Assembly: GCF_900091575.1 (NCBI RefSeq) | Contig: NZ_FMCR01000003.1 | Location: forward strand, 496,001 to 560,000 | DNA: 64,000 bases | Direction of reading: 5' to 3' | From: Micromonospora saelicesensis | GTDB lineage: Bacteria; Actinomycetota; Actinomycetes; Mycobacteriales; Micromonosporaceae | Shown: positions 9,222 to 18,044 of the stretch, piece after piece | Numbering within the stretch: position 1 is the first letter of the stretch | Layout of the letters: every line of letters begins with the position of its first letter | The notes under the pieces: model-generated | The model's input: the letters and a program-made list of their open reading frames with translations, nothing else | Told to the model about the DNA's origin: nothing | Database searches by the model: none | Made by a program: the position numbers and the translations under genes

Positions 9222-9453
9222 GCGCGAGGAGTGAGCCGGGTCTGCGAGCCCCGCAGTCGCGAACCGAGGTGACCCAGTGAGCGCGAGGAGTGAGCCGGGT
9301 CTGCGAGCCCCGCAGTCGCGAACCGAGGTGACCCAGTGAGCGCGAGGAGTGAGCCGGGTCTGCGAGCCCCGCAGTCGCGAACCGAGGTGACCCAGTGAGC
9401 GCGAGGAGTGAGCCGGGTCTGCGAGCCCCGCAGTCGCGAGCCGAGGTGACCCA
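9218..9453 (+). repeat. Four 59-bp tandem repeats between ABC ATPase and permease
   Basis: Exact period of 59 bp: copies begin at 9218, 9277, 9336 and 9395; a fifth truncated copy (CAGTGAGCGC) is the start region of the permease at 9454. The copies are identical except for one base in the last (codon ACC to GCC). Each unit contains its own Shine-Dalgarno-like GAGGTGA and ends at a GTG start. The 10-bp CAGTGAGCGC at both junctions suggests insertion or expansion between short direct repeats that kept the ATPase stop/permease start overlap intact. Confidence 0.95.
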
Positions 9454-9457
9454 GTGA
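9218..9457 (+). other. Chain of four overlapping 20-codon mini-ORFs
   Basis: Each repeat encodes a GTG-initiated 20-residue peptide starting MSARSEPGLRAPQSR and ending EVTQ, whose TGA overlaps the next GTG by 4 nt (GTGA at 9277, 9336, 9395, 9454). The first GTG overlaps the ATPase stop and the last TGA overlaps the permease start. Because 59 is not a multiple of three, frames rotate, yet every copy yields the same peptide from its own start. If ribosomes couple from ORF to ORF, the permease is reached only after four termination/re-initiation steps. Whether the peptides are made is unknown. Confidence 0.5.
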
Positions 9458-10425
9458 GCGCTCTGTCCTTGTCGCCGGCCCGGCGTTCCGTGCCGGGCGT
9501 GTTCGTGGCCCTGACCCTGACCCTGACGATCGGCTGGCTGGTCGTCCTGCTCGACGGTGGTCAGCTCTTCAACCAGTCCACGACGGTGAGTCTGTTGCAT
9601 GTCGCCGCCGGCCTCGGGCTGGTCGCGGTGGGCCAGACCCTTGTCATCCTGGGAGGCTCGCTCGACCTCTCGGTGGCGTACGTGATCAGCCTCAGCACCC
9701 TCGTCGCGGCCGAGACGATGAACGGCAGCGACGGCGCGGTGCTGCCGGCGATCGGCCTGGTGCTCGTCGTCAGCGCCGGCGTCGGGCTGCTCAACGGGCT
9801 CCTCGTCACCAGGTTCCGGGTCAACGCGTTCATCGCGACCCTCGGCGTCGGGCTGCTGCTCAAGGGTTACCTCGACAACGGCTACGACGGCCCGGCAGGC
9901 ACCACCGCACCCTCGCTGGTGCAGGCGCTCGGCTACCAGCGCGTCGGTCCGGTGCCGGTGTCGTTCCTGCTGCTGATAGCGGTCACCGCCGCGGCCTGGT
10001 TCGCGCTCTCGCGGACCCGCTTCGGCCATCACCTGGTCGCTGTCGGCGGGGATCCGGAGGTGGCCCGGCTCTCCGGCGTCCGCAACGACCGGGTCCTCGT
10101 CACCGCCCACGTGCTGTGCTCGATGTGCGCGGGGCTCGCCGGCATCTACCTCGCCAGTCGGCTCGGCTCGGGCGCCCCACGCGTCGGCACCGAGGGCCTC
10201 TACGACCTGGAGTCGATCGCCGCTGTGGTGATCGGCGGTACCGCCCTCGCCGGTGGGCGCGGCGGCGTCATCGGCACTGTCGGCGGCGTCCTGCTGCTGG
10301 CCAGCATCGACGCCATCTTCAACCAGCTCGAGGTCGACGCCTTCTTCAAGCAGGTGATCCGGGGCGTCATCATCATCGCCGCGGTCGCCGTCTACGCCCG
10401 CCGGGCCATGCGAAAGGCGGCCTAG
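9454..10425 (+). CDS. Sugar ABC transporter permease (CUT2)
   Basis: 323 aa RbsC-like permease with about eight to ten hydrophobic segments and the family's conserved stretches GGSLDLSV (near residue 67) and ALAGGRGG (near 265). GTG start at 9454 lies inside the truncated fifth copy of the upstream 59-bp repeat and overlaps the last mini-ORF. The stop is 2 nt before the next permease start, so the two permeases are co-translated. Forms the membrane channel with the next gene product. Confidence 0.93.
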   Translation: MSALSLSPARRSVPGVFVALTLTLTIGWLVVLLDGGQLFNQSTTVSLLHVAAGLGLVAVGQTLVILGGSLDLSVAYVISLSTLVAAETMNGSDGAVLPAIGLVLVVSAGVGLLNGLLVTRFRVNAFIATLGVGLLLKGYLDNGYDGPAGTTAPSLVQALGYQRVGPVPVSFLLLIAVTAAAWFALSRTRFGHHLVAVGGDPEVARLSGVRNDRVLVTAHVLCSMCAGLAGIYLASRLGSGAPRVGTEGLYDLESIAAVVIGGTALAGGRGGVIGTVGGVLLLASIDAIFNQLEVDAFFKQVIRGVIIIAAVAVYARRAMRKAA

Positions 10426-10427
10426 CC

Positions 10428-11411
10428 ATGCAGACCGTCCAGCCCCGCTCCCTGCCGCTGCGTCTGCCGCGGGTGCGTCCCGGTGGTGTCCTGCCAATCC
10501 TCGCGATCCTCGCGGTGCTGTTGGTGCTCGTCGGCATCCGGCAGCCCGACTTCCTGGCCCCGCAGTCGCTGATGTCCTTCCTCGGTCGTTCGGCGCCGAT
10601 CATCCTGCTCGCCGCCGGCCAGTACTTCGTGATCGTGTCCGGCGAGTTCGACCTCTCGGTCGGTTCCCTGGTCACGGCTCAGGTGGTGGTCGCCGCCCGG
10701 CTGATCGACAGCGACCCGGCGCGTACCTGGCCGGTGGTGCTGCTCCTGCTCGCCTTCGGCGCACTGGTCGGGCTGGTCAACGGCCTGATCACGACACGCC
10801 TGCGGGTGCCGTCGTTCATCACCACCCTCGGCATGTTCCTGATCCTCGTCGGCGCGGTCTACCTCTGGTCCGACGGCGCCCCGAAGGGTGGGCTCTCCGA
10901 GGAGTTCCGGCGGTTCGGCCGGCGAGCCTTCGAGGACGTGCCGGTGCTGGGCCGCGTGCCGTACGCGCTGCTGGTCCTGGTGGTCCTGGCGGTGGCGGCC
11001 GTGCTGCTGATGCGCTCCGACTTCGGCCGGACGCTGGTCGCCGTCGGCGACAACCCGCGCACCGCCGAGCTCAGCGGCGTACGCGTGTGGCGTACCCGGA
11101 CCTTCGCCTTCATCCTCAGCGGGCTCGCGGCGGCGGTGGCGGCCATCCTCCTGGGCGGCTACAGCGGCGTGTCGTTCCAGGCCGGAGCAGGTCTGGAGTT
11201 CGGTGCGATCACCGCTGTCGTCCTCGGTGGGGTGGCGCTCGGCGGGGGGCGCGGCGCGGTCGTCGGAGCGATGCTCGGCGCGCTGACCCTCGAACTGCTG
11301 TTCGCCCTCATGAATTTCTACGGCGTCTCCGGCGCCCTCAGGTCGACCGTCCAGGGCGGGATCATCCTGCTCGCCGTGGCGGTCTCGGCAACGCGTTCTT
11401 CGTCGAGATAA
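10428..11411 (+). CDS. Sugar ABC transporter permease (CUT2)
   Basis: 327 aa second RbsC-like permease. Conserved segments include SGEFDLSVGSLV (near residue 68), GLINGL-like GLVNGLITTRL and VALGGGRGAVVG (near 268). ATG at 10428 lies 2 nt after the preceding stop. Together with the upstream permease, the duplicated ATPase and the downstream lipoprotein it completes a monosaccharide importer. The two different permeases imply a heterodimeric channel. Confidence 0.93.
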   Translation: MQTVQPRSLPLRLPRVRPGGVLPILAILAVLLVLVGIRQPDFLAPQSLMSFLGRSAPIILLAAGQYFVIVSGEFDLSVGSLVTAQVVVAARLIDSDPARTWPVVLLLLAFGALVGLVNGLITTRLRVPSFITTLGMFLILVGAVYLWSDGAPKGGLSEEFRRFGRRAFEDVPVLGRVPYALLVLVVLAVAAVLLMRSDFGRTLVAVGDNPRTAELSGVRVWRTRTFAFILSGLAAAVAAILLGGYSGVSFQAGAGLEFGAITAVVLGGVALGGGRGAVVGAMLGALTLELLFALMNFYGVSGALRSTVQGGIILLAVAVSATRSSSR

Positions 11412-11424
11412 AGGGGAAACCATA

Positions 11425-12609
11425 GTGCGACGTTCCATGGCGGCGATTGCCGCTGTAACCCTGCTGTCCCTCACCGCCTGTGCCACCGACGAGCCGGCCG
11501 CGAGCCCGTCGGGGAGTGCATCCGCCGCCACTGGGTCCGGCACCGGAGACCAGTCGAAGTTCTTCGTGCAGGCCGACTACGACGCCGAGTTGGCGCTGCT
11601 CGACGCGGCACCGACAGGCCCGGCCGACAAGCCGTGGGAGCAGGTGCTCAACCCGACGATGGTCGACACCGCCAAGTTCAAGAAGAACGGCCCACACAAG
11701 ATCTGCTTCTCGAACGCGGCCCTGAACAACCCCTGGCGGCAGGTCGGGTTCAAGACCATGCAGGCCGAGGTCGAGGCGCAGAAGAGCCGCATCAAGGAGT
11801 TCGTGCACGTCGACGCCGAGGGCAAGGACCAGAAGCAGATCGCTGACATCAACGATCTGCTCGGCAAGGGCTGCGACGCGCTCATCGTCTCGCCGAACAC
11901 CACCGCCACGCTCACCCCGGCCGTCGAGGCGGCCTGCAAGGCCGGGCTGCCGGTCGTCGTCTTCGACCGTGGCGTCAACACGAAGTGCCCGGTGACGTTC
12001 ATCAACCCCATCGGCGGTTACGGGTTCGGCCACGTCGGGGCCGAGTTCGTCAGCCAGAAGATGAAGCCCGGCGGCAAGGTCCTCGCCCTGCGGATCCTGC
12101 CCGGCGTCGACGTCCTGGAGACCCGCTGGTCGGCGGCGAAGGTGGCGTTCGACAAGGCGAAGGTCGACGTCGTCGGTGTCGAGTTCACCGATGGTGATCC
12201 GGCCAAGACCAAGAAGATCGTCGACGACTACATCCAGCGGTACGGCACGATCGACGGGGTCTGGATGGACGCCGGAGCGGTGGCCGTCGCGGCGGTCGAG
12301 GCGTTCCAGGACGCGGGCAAGCCCGTTCCGCCGATGAACGGTGAGGACCAACTCGACTTCCTGAAGATCTGGAAGGACAAGAAGCTCACCGCTATCGCGC
12401 CGACCTACCCGACCTACCAGTGGCGTACGCCGATCATCGCGGCGCTGCGGATCCTCGACGGCCAGCAGGTGTCCAGCCCGTGGAAGCTGCCGCAGCCGAC
12501 CGTCACCCAGGACAACCTGGACCAGTACCTCGACGCGGGCATGCCGCCGCTGCACTACGCGATGTGCGGCTGCACCGACCTGCCCGGTTACCCGCAGCGC
12601 TGGAAGTAG
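11425..12609 (+). CDS. Sugar ABC transporter substrate-binding lipoprotein
   Basis: 394 aa periplasmic-binding-protein type I (RbsB-like) lipoprotein. GTG start preceded by AAGGGGAAACC. The signal peptide ends in the lipobox LTAC (Cys at residue 19), followed by a Ser/Ala-rich tether. The mature part shows ICFSNAALNNPWRQ near residue 92 and VIVSPNTTATL-type ligand-pocket segments. It would deliver the sugar to the CUT2 permeases just upstream. About 45 residues of acidic spacer before the core fold is longer than usual. Confidence 0.92.
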   Translation: MRRSMAAIAAVTLLSLTACATDEPAASPSGSASAATGSGTGDQSKFFVQADYDAELALLDAAPTGPADKPWEQVLNPTMVDTAKFKKNGPHKICFSNAALNNPWRQVGFKTMQAEVEAQKSRIKEFVHVDAEGKDQKQIADINDLLGKGCDALIVSPNTTATLTPAVEAACKAGLPVVVFDRGVNTKCPVTFINPIGGYGFGHVGAEFVSQKMKPGGKVLALRILPGVDVLETRWSAAKVAFDKAKVDVVGVEFTDGDPAKTKKIVDDYIQRYGTIDGVWMDAGAVAVAAVEAFQDAGKPVPPMNGEDQLDFLKIWKDKKLTAIAPTYPTYQWRTPIIAALRILDGQQVSSPWKLPQPTVTQDNLDQYLDAGMPPLHYAMCGCTDLPGYPQRWK

Positions 12610-12615
12610 GGCCCG

Positions 12616-13467
12616 ATGTACGCCATCGGCGTCAACCCCTGGGTCTGGGCCTCGCCGGTCGACGACAAGGCCCTGGCCCAGCTGATCCCGCGGATCGCCG
12701 CGTTCGGCTTCGACGCGGTCGAGTTGCCCATCGAGCAGCCCGGCGACTGGGACCCGATCCGTACCCGGGACCTGTTGGCGGCGCACGGCCTCGTCGCCGC
12801 CGGCGTCTGCGCGGTCACCCCGCCGGGGCGGGAACTGGTCGACGCCGCACCAGCGGTCGTCGAGTCGACGGTGGCGTACCTCTTGGGCTGCGTGGCGAGC
12901 GCGGCGGCCGTCGGCGCTGGATGCGTCGGCGGTCCCGCGTACGCCTCGGTCGGCCGCACCTGGCGGATGTCGGCAGCGGCTCGCGCGGCCTGCTACGCGG
13001 ATTTCCGGCGGGCCCTGGCGCCGGTGGCCGAGCAGGCCGGCGAGGTGGGCGTGAGCATCGGTGTCGAGGCGTTGAACCGCTATGAGACGAGCGTCGTCAA
13101 CACGATCGAGCAGACGGTCGAGTTGATCGACGGGCTACCGCCGAACGTCGGCATCATGATCGATACCTACCACATGAACATCGAGGAAGCCGACCCCTAC
13201 GCGGCCCTCGCGCTCGCCGGCCGGCACATCAAGCACGTCCAGGTCAGCGGCACCAACCGGGGCGCTCCCGGCGCCGACCACTTCGACTGGCCCCGCTTCT
13301 TCACCGTCCTGCGGGAAACCGGCTACCAGGGCGCGATCTGCATCGAGTCGTTCACGGCGGAGAACGAGGCCATCGCCACCGCCGCGGCGATCTGGCGTCC
13401 GTTGGCCCCCTCGCAGGACCGTCTCGCCACGGACGGCCTGCGCTATCTCCGGGAGATCCTCGGATGA
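12616..13467 (+). CDS. Sugar epimerase/isomerase, TIM barrel (psicose/tagatose 3-epimerase like)
   Basis: 283 aa xylose-isomerase-like TIM barrel. Metal-binding and catalytic residues of ketose 3-epimerases can be matched: Glu in GVEALNRYET, Asp in MIDTYHMNIEE, His in HVQVSGTNRG and Glu in ICIESFT. It follows the transporter lipoprotein by 6 nt and so probably epimerises the imported sugar or a derivative. Its TGA overlaps an ATG (13464) that is in frame with the next gene but is not its preferred start. Confidence 0.85.
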   Translation: MYAIGVNPWVWASPVDDKALAQLIPRIAAFGFDAVELPIEQPGDWDPIRTRDLLAAHGLVAAGVCAVTPPGRELVDAAPAVVESTVAYLLGCVASAAAVGAGCVGGPAYASVGRTWRMSAAARAACYADFRRALAPVAEQAGEVGVSIGVEALNRYETSVVNTIEQTVELIDGLPPNVGIMIDTYHMNIEEADPYAALALAGRHIKHVQVSGTNRGAPGADHFDWPRFFTVLRETGYQGAICIESFTAENEAIATAAAIWRPLAPSQDRLATDGLRYLREILG

Positions 13468-13547
13468 CCGCCCCGACCGGCCACCCCCGCGCTGGTCGAG
13501 GCCGTTCCGCCACCCCCACCCCGTTCTCACGTCAGGAGCACCATCCC

Positions 13548-15941
13548 GTGTCCTCGTCCCTTTCGTCGCTGCGCCGACTGCTGGCCGGCGCCGCCGCGAC
13601 AGCGGTGACCGCCCTGGTCGCGGTAACCGCCTCGGCGTCTCCGGCCCTCGCTGCCACCACCACCCTCTACGCGTCGCCCTCCGGCACCGGCACCGCATGT
13701 TCGGCCAGCCAACCGTGTTCGCTGACCGCCGCCCAGACCGCGGTGCGGGCGATCAACAGCGCGATGTCCGGTGACATCGTGGTGGAGTTGGCCAACGGCG
13801 CGTACCGGCTCTCGTCGCCGCTGCGGTTCACCGCGGCCGACTCGGGCAACAACGGCTATCAGGTCATCTGGCGGGCGGCCTCCGGCGCACGTCCGACGAT
13901 CACCGGTGCCCGGGCGGTCACCGGCTGGTCGCTCGTCGACTCCGGGAAGAACATCTGGCGGGCCAACGTTCCCGCCGGGCTCGACTCCCGTCAGCTCTAC
14001 GTCAATGGCGCCATCGCCACCCGGGCACGCACCGCCGTGAACCGCGCTGACTTCACCTTCACCACGTCCGGCATGCGGTTCACCAACGGCGCGCTCAGCT
14101 ACCTCAACAACCTCGGCAACCAGAACCGGGTCGAGGTGGAGAGCGTCGGCTCGTTCACCGACCGGTACTCGCCGGTGCAGAGCATCAGCGGAAACTTCCT
14201 GACGATGCAGCAGCCCGCGTGGAACAACAACACCTTCGGGTTCGACACCCTCTCCAGCCCGCACCGCGCCGGCCCGTTCTACCTGACCAACGCGTACGAG
14301 TTCCTGGACTCGGCGGGGGAGTGGTACCTCAATCCCAGCAACGGCCAGCTCAACTACATCCCGCTCAGCGGACAGAACATGAGCTCGGTCAGCGTGGAGC
14401 TGCCGCAGTTGCAGTCCCTGGTGAACGTCGGCGGCACCTACGACGCGCCCGCGCACCACATCTCGTTCAGCGGGATCACCTTCACCGGCACCAGCTGGCT
14501 CGGCCCGAGCAGCAGCAACGGCTTCGCCGACCAGCAGACCGGCGCCCACATCACCGGCACCTGGTCCCGTCCGTCCGACGCGCTGACCTCCTGCCAGGCC
14601 GGCTGCCCCCAGTTCGAGGCCACCCGGCCGAACTGGAACCAGATGCCCGCCGCCGTGCAGGTCTCCGCGGCCAACACCATCACCTTCAGCGACTCCCAGT
14701 TCGTCAACCTCGGGCAGACCGCGATCGGCATCGGCAACGACGCCAACGCCCACGCCAGCGGTGTCGGCCTGGGGGCCAACAACATCACCGTCACCCGCTC
14801 CGAGATCGCCCGTAACTCCGCCGGTGGCGTCGTGGTCGGCGGCGTACGCGCCGACGCCCACCACCCCAGTGACCAGCGCATGGTCAACCGCAACATCACC
14901 ATCAGCAACAACCGGGTGCACGATCTCGGCCTGGAGTACCGGGGCGTGGTCTCGATCCTGACCACCTACGTGAACACCTCGCTGGTCTCGCACAACGAGG
15001 TCTACAACATGCCGTACACCGGCCTGTCGGTCGGCTACGGCTGGGGCGCCAACGACGCCGGCGGCAGCCAGCACTACGCCAACCGTGGCCTGTACAACTA
15101 CCAGCCGCGGTACTCCACGGCGACCACCGCGGCCAACAACCAGGTCATCGGCAACTACGTGCACGACGTCATGCAGCAGATGACCGACGGCGGGTGCATC
15201 TACTCGTTGTCGGCGAACCCGGGCGGGTTGATCGCCGAGAACTACTGCCTGCGCACCAACGGCTGGTTCGGGCTCTACTTCGACGAGGGCTCGCGCTACT
15301 ACACCGCCCGCAACAACGTGTTCTCCTCCACCGGCACCTGGGCCACCGCCAATTACTGGTACGCGGAGAACATGGGCAACTTCACCGTCACCAACAACTG
15401 GTCGACGAACAACTCCACGAACGTGACGAACGGTGACCGCGGCAACGTGGTCAACGGCAACGTCACGGTCAGCAACGGCAACTGGCCGTCGGGCGCGCAG
15501 ACTGTGATCAACACGGCCGGCGTGCAGAGCGGTGGCAGCACCAACCCGACGAACGTGCAGATCGTGGGCGCCCAGTCGGGCCGCTGTGCCGAGATCGGCA
15601 ACTCCAGCACGACCAACGGCACGCAGGCCCAGATCTGGGACTGCATCAGCAACGTCGCCAACCAGCGGTGGACCCACACCGCGAGCCGGCAGCTCATGGT
15701 CTACGGCACCAAGTGCCTGGACGCCTCCGGCCAGGGCACCGTCAACGGCACGAAGGTGGTGATCTGGGACTGCAACGGCGGCGCCAACCAGCAGTGGAAC
15801 ATCAACGCCAACGGCACGATCACGGGCGTGCAGTCGGGTCTCTGCCTGGACGCCAACGGTGCCGCGACGGCGAACGGCACGAAGCTGATCCTCTGGGCCT
15901 GCTCCGGCGGCACCAACCAGCAGTGGCAGCTGCGCAGCTGA
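13548..15941 (+). CDS. Secreted right-handed beta-helix glycosidase-like protein with ricin-B domain
   Basis: 797 aa from GTG 13548, chosen because GGAG lies 8 nt upstream and the start opens a perfect signal peptide ending SPALA (residue 35); the longer ATG at 13464 would add 28 Pro/Arg-rich residues. The core (about 37-660) has the Asn-rich parallel beta-helix ladder with repeated NNxV/NxIT strands, similar in overall character to GH141-type or pectate-lyase-like helices; GH141 includes an alpha-L-fucosidase. The C-terminal beta-trefoil (about 670-797) has QRW, QQW and QQW repeats. End of the CUT2 operon; substrate unproven. Confidence 0.82.
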   Translation: MSSSLSSLRRLLAGAAATAVTALVAVTASASPALAATTTLYASPSGTGTACSASQPCSLTAAQTAVRAINSAMSGDIVVELANGAYRLSSPLRFTAADSGNNGYQVIWRAASGARPTITGARAVTGWSLVDSGKNIWRANVPAGLDSRQLYVNGAIATRARTAVNRADFTFTTSGMRFTNGALSYLNNLGNQNRVEVESVGSFTDRYSPVQSISGNFLTMQQPAWNNNTFGFDTLSSPHRAGPFYLTNAYEFLDSAGEWYLNPSNGQLNYIPLSGQNMSSVSVELPQLQSLVNVGGTYDAPAHHISFSGITFTGTSWLGPSSSNGFADQQTGAHITGTWSRPSDALTSCQAGCPQFEATRPNWNQMPAAVQVSAANTITFSDSQFVNLGQTAIGIGNDANAHASGVGLGANNITVTRSEIARNSAGGVVVGGVRADAHHPSDQRMVNRNITISNNRVHDLGLEYRGVVSILTTYVNTSLVSHNEVYNMPYTGLSVGYGWGANDAGGSQHYANRGLYNYQPRYSTATTAANNQVIGNYVHDVMQQMTDGGCIYSLSANPGGLIAENYCLRTNGWFGLYFDEGSRYYTARNNVFSSTGTWATANYWYAENMGNFTVTNNWSTNNSTNVTNGDRGNVVNGNVTVSNGNWPSGAQTVINTAGVQSGGSTNPTNVQIVGAQSGRCAEIGNSSTTNGTQAQIWDCISNVANQRWTHTASRQLMVYGTKCLDASGQGTVNGTKVVIWDCNGGANQQWNINANGTITGVQSGLCLDANGAATANGTKLILWACSGGTNQQWQLRS

Positions 15942-15958
15942 TCCAGTAGCTGGACACC

Positions 15959-16001
15959 GACAGGTCCGGGCCGGGGCGGGACGCCTCGGCCCGGACCTGT
16001 C
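15959..16001. terminator. Bidirectional terminator hairpin
   Basis: Perfect 15-bp stem (15959-15973 with 15987-16001) around a 13-nt loop. It lies between the stop of the beta-helix gene (15941) and the stop of the convergent GH32-like gene (16005). Confidence 0.75.
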
Positions 16002-16004
16002 CGG

Positions 16005-16943
16005 TTACGGCGCTTCGACCACTGTCAGCCCGGTCGCGGCCTGGTAGCGGACCGGGATGGGGTCGGTGAGTTCCCCGACGAACGTCTCGTCGACGTGGTC
16101 GAGGAAGCCGATGAGGGACCAGTCGTCGGTGGGTCCGGGGACCAGCCGGGGCGCGTACAGGTGTGGGTGGGCGAACGGTTGGGCGGACGCTATGTCCCAC
16201 GGCCCGAGGGTGGTCTCGCCGGTCGCCACCCAGATCCGGTGGTCGCCGCGCCGAGCGCTGCCGGTGGCCTCGGCGGAGAAGAGCAGCAGCGGTTGCCCGT
16301 CGAGGACCGCCACCTGGGGCACCTCCAGGTGACCGAAGCCGGCCGGAGTCGACAGCGGCGGCGCGACGGTCCAGGTGACGAGGTCGGTGGAGGTGGCGTG
16401 GCCGACGACGCCACGGGTGTTCGCCGGACCGGTGTTGGCGCGGGCGGTGATGAGCATGTGCCAACCCTCGCCGTCGGGGTCGGGGAACACCCATGGGTCA
16501 CGCCACGCCTGCTCGTACCACAGCTCCTTGTCCAGCAGCTCGTACCAGGTGGGGTCGGCCTGGACGATCGGTTCGGTGCCGTGCCGGTGCCAGGTCATGA
16601 GGTCGTCGGAGACGGCCAGTCCGATGCGTTGGACGAGCCCGTCCTCCGCACGACCGACCCCGGTGTAGAACAGGTACCACCGTCCGTCCGGCCCGCGGAC
16701 CGTGCAGCCCGTCCAGGTCGCCAGGTCGTCCCAGCTGGGCGCGTCGGCGGGGACCACGGCGTCGGCGACCAGGCGCCACGAGCGCAGGTCCGCCGAGACG
16801 GCGTGGCCGATGGTGGCCCGGCGGTGGCGGCGGTGCGGGTCGTGCAGGGCGCGGGACGCGCGCAGGAAGAACACGTGCCAGAGGCCGTTGTCGTCCCGCG
16901 CGTACCAGCTGTCCCACACCCAGTGGTCGGGTAGACGAAGCAT
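16005..16943 (-). CDS. GH32/GH43-type five-bladed beta-propeller glycoside hydrolase
   Basis: 312 aa cytosolic enzyme (no signal peptide). A furanosidase-clan triad can be assigned: Asp in VWDSWYARD near residue 10, Asp in the RDP motif of AWRDPWVFPD near 148, and Glu in HLEVPQV near 205. Repeating blades with WYLFYTG, VSDDLMTWH and STDLVTWT are typical. Probably removes a fructosyl, arabinosyl or xylosyl unit from an imported oligosaccharide. A LacI-type operator lies directly upstream and the LacI gene is its neighbour on the same strand. Confidence 0.82.
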   Translation of the reverse strand: MLRLPDHWVWDSWYARDDNGLWHVFFLRASRALHDPHRRHRRATIGHAVSADLRSWRLVADAVVPADAPSWDDLATWTGCTVRGPDGRWYLFYTGVGRAEDGLVQRIGLAVSDDLMTWHRHGTEPIVQADPTWYELLDKELWYEQAWRDPWVFPDPDGEGWHMLITARANTGPANTRGVVGHATSTDLVTWTVAPPLSTPAGFGHLEVPQVAVLDGQPLLLFSAEATGSARRGDHRIWVATGETTLGPWDIASAQPFAHPHLYAPRLVPGPTDDWSLIGFLDHVDETFVGELTDPIPVRYQAATGLTVVEAP

Positions 16944-16953
16944 GGTCGGAAAC

Positions 16954-16983
16954 CTAGCACTAAACCGTTTTAGCGTCGGTCAA
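16954..16983 (-). promoter_or_regulatory. LacI-type operator/promoter of the GH32-like gene
   Basis: On the minus strand GCTAAAACGGTTTAGT (16959-16974) has the half-sites CTAAA/TTTAG seen at 18208 and 31335. It lies between TTGACC (16978-16983) and a possible -10 TGCTAG (16954-16959), with an 18-nt spacer. A repressor here would block the promoter. Confidence 0.55.
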
Positions 16984-17018
16984 GGCCAAACCGCCGGCAC
17001 GGATCGGAGGGCCGGTGG

Positions 17019-18044
17019 TCAGCCGGCCGGAGGCGCGAGGGACCGGCGTCGGCGCAGGGGCATCGGAACGAGCGAGGGCTCGGCGGCGCCCCCGTCCAGG
17101 AGCAGCTCGACCGCTCGCCGTCCCATCTGCTCGTGCGGCAGCGCCGTGGTGGCCAGACTCGGACGCAACCAGGCGGCGATCGGGTCGTCGTCGAACGAGA
17201 TGACCGAGATGTCCTCCGGGACGGTCAGCCCCGCCTCGCCGAGTGCCTGGTAGGCGCCGAAGGCCAGCCGGTCGTTCATGCAGATGATCGCGCTGGGTCG
17301 CTTCGGCTTGCTCAGCAGGCTGCGCATGGCGGCGTACCCGTGCTCGGGCAACCACTCGGTGCAGAAACACTCGGCCAGGAGGCCGACCTTTGCCTCGTCC
17401 AGCGTCTGCCGGATGCCGTGCAGTCGGGCGCGGGCGGCGAGCGAGACCTCCGGGTCGTCCTCCTTGAGTCGGTTGCGGCCGATGAGCGCGATCGCGTCGC
17501 GGTGGCCTAGCTCCAGCAGGGCCGTGGCGACGGAGCGGCCGGCCCCCTCGTCGTCGGGGACCACGCTGGGCAGGCCGTCGGGGCTGGTGGCGTTGAGCAG
17601 CACCACTGGGCCCCCGAGGATGGCCGCGGGCACCGTCAGCCGTCGGGTCGCCATCGCCGCGTAGATCACGCCGTCGACCTGCCGGTCCAGGACGGCCTCG
17701 ATGGCGTACTGCTCGAAGGTGGCGTCGCCCTGCGTCTCGGTGATGAGCAGGACGTGGTCCCGTTCGCGGGCCGCGTCGAGGGCGCCGCGGATGAGGTCGC
17801 CGGCGAACCGGGTGGTGGCCACGATGTCGGAGACGAACGCGATGGTGGCCGTCTTGCGGGTGCGCAGGCTGCGCGCGGCGAGGTTGGGTCGGTAGCCGAG
17901 TTCCTCGGCGGCGGCGAACACCCGCTGGTGCGCCTCGGCCGAGAGCCGGGTGCCCTCCCTGCCGTTGAGCACCATCGACGCGGCGGTCTTGGACAGCCCG
18001 GCTCTCCGCGCGACGTCGGCGAGTGTTGCTCTGTTGCGGCCCAT
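17019..18044 (-). CDS. LacI-family transcriptional repressor
   Basis: 341 aa. N-terminal helix-turn-helix and hinge: TLADVARRAGLSKTAASMVL at residues 7-26, then LGYRPNLAARSLRT. The rest is a periplasmic-binding-protein-like effector domain. ATG at 18044 is preceded by GGAGG. It lies between the GH32-like gene (same strand, 76 bp downstream) and the divergent CUT1 transporter operon. CTAAA/TTTAG palindromes in front of both, and in front of the esterase at 31250, are its likely binding sites. Effector presumably the transported oligosaccharide. Confidence 0.93.
   Translation of the reverse strand: MGRNRATLADVARRAGLSKTAASMVLNGREGTRLSAEAHQRVFAAAEELGYRPNLAARSLRTRKTATIAFVSDIVATTRFAGDLIRGALDAARERDHVLLITETQGDATFEQYAIEAVLDRQVDGVIYAAMATRRLTVPAAILGGPVVLLNATSPDGLPSVVPDDEGAGRSVATALLELGHRDAIALIGRNRLKEDDPEVSLAARARLHGIRQTLDEAKVGLLAECFCTEWLPEHGYAAMRSLLSKPKRPSAIICMNDRLAFGAYQALGEAGLTVPEDISVISFDDDPIAAWLRPSLATTALPHEQMGRRAVELLLDGGAAEPSLVPMPLRRRRSLAPPAG

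Noticed and set aside
9218..9453. Tandem repeats considered as a CRISPR array
   Set aside because: The 59-bp units are contiguous and identical with no unique spacers, and no cas genes are present.
13464..13547. ATG start of the beta-helix gene overlapping the epimerase stop
   Set aside because: It would add a Pro/Arg-rich stretch ahead of the signal peptide; GTG 13548 has a ribosome site and a normal signal sequence.
13527..15677. Long minus-strand open frame opposite the beta-helix gene (about 716 codons)
   Set aside because: It is antisense to a gene with a signal peptide, clear beta-helix ladder and ricin repeats; the antisense product is Val/Gly/Arg/Asp-rich without domains, which GC-rich DNA produces routinely.
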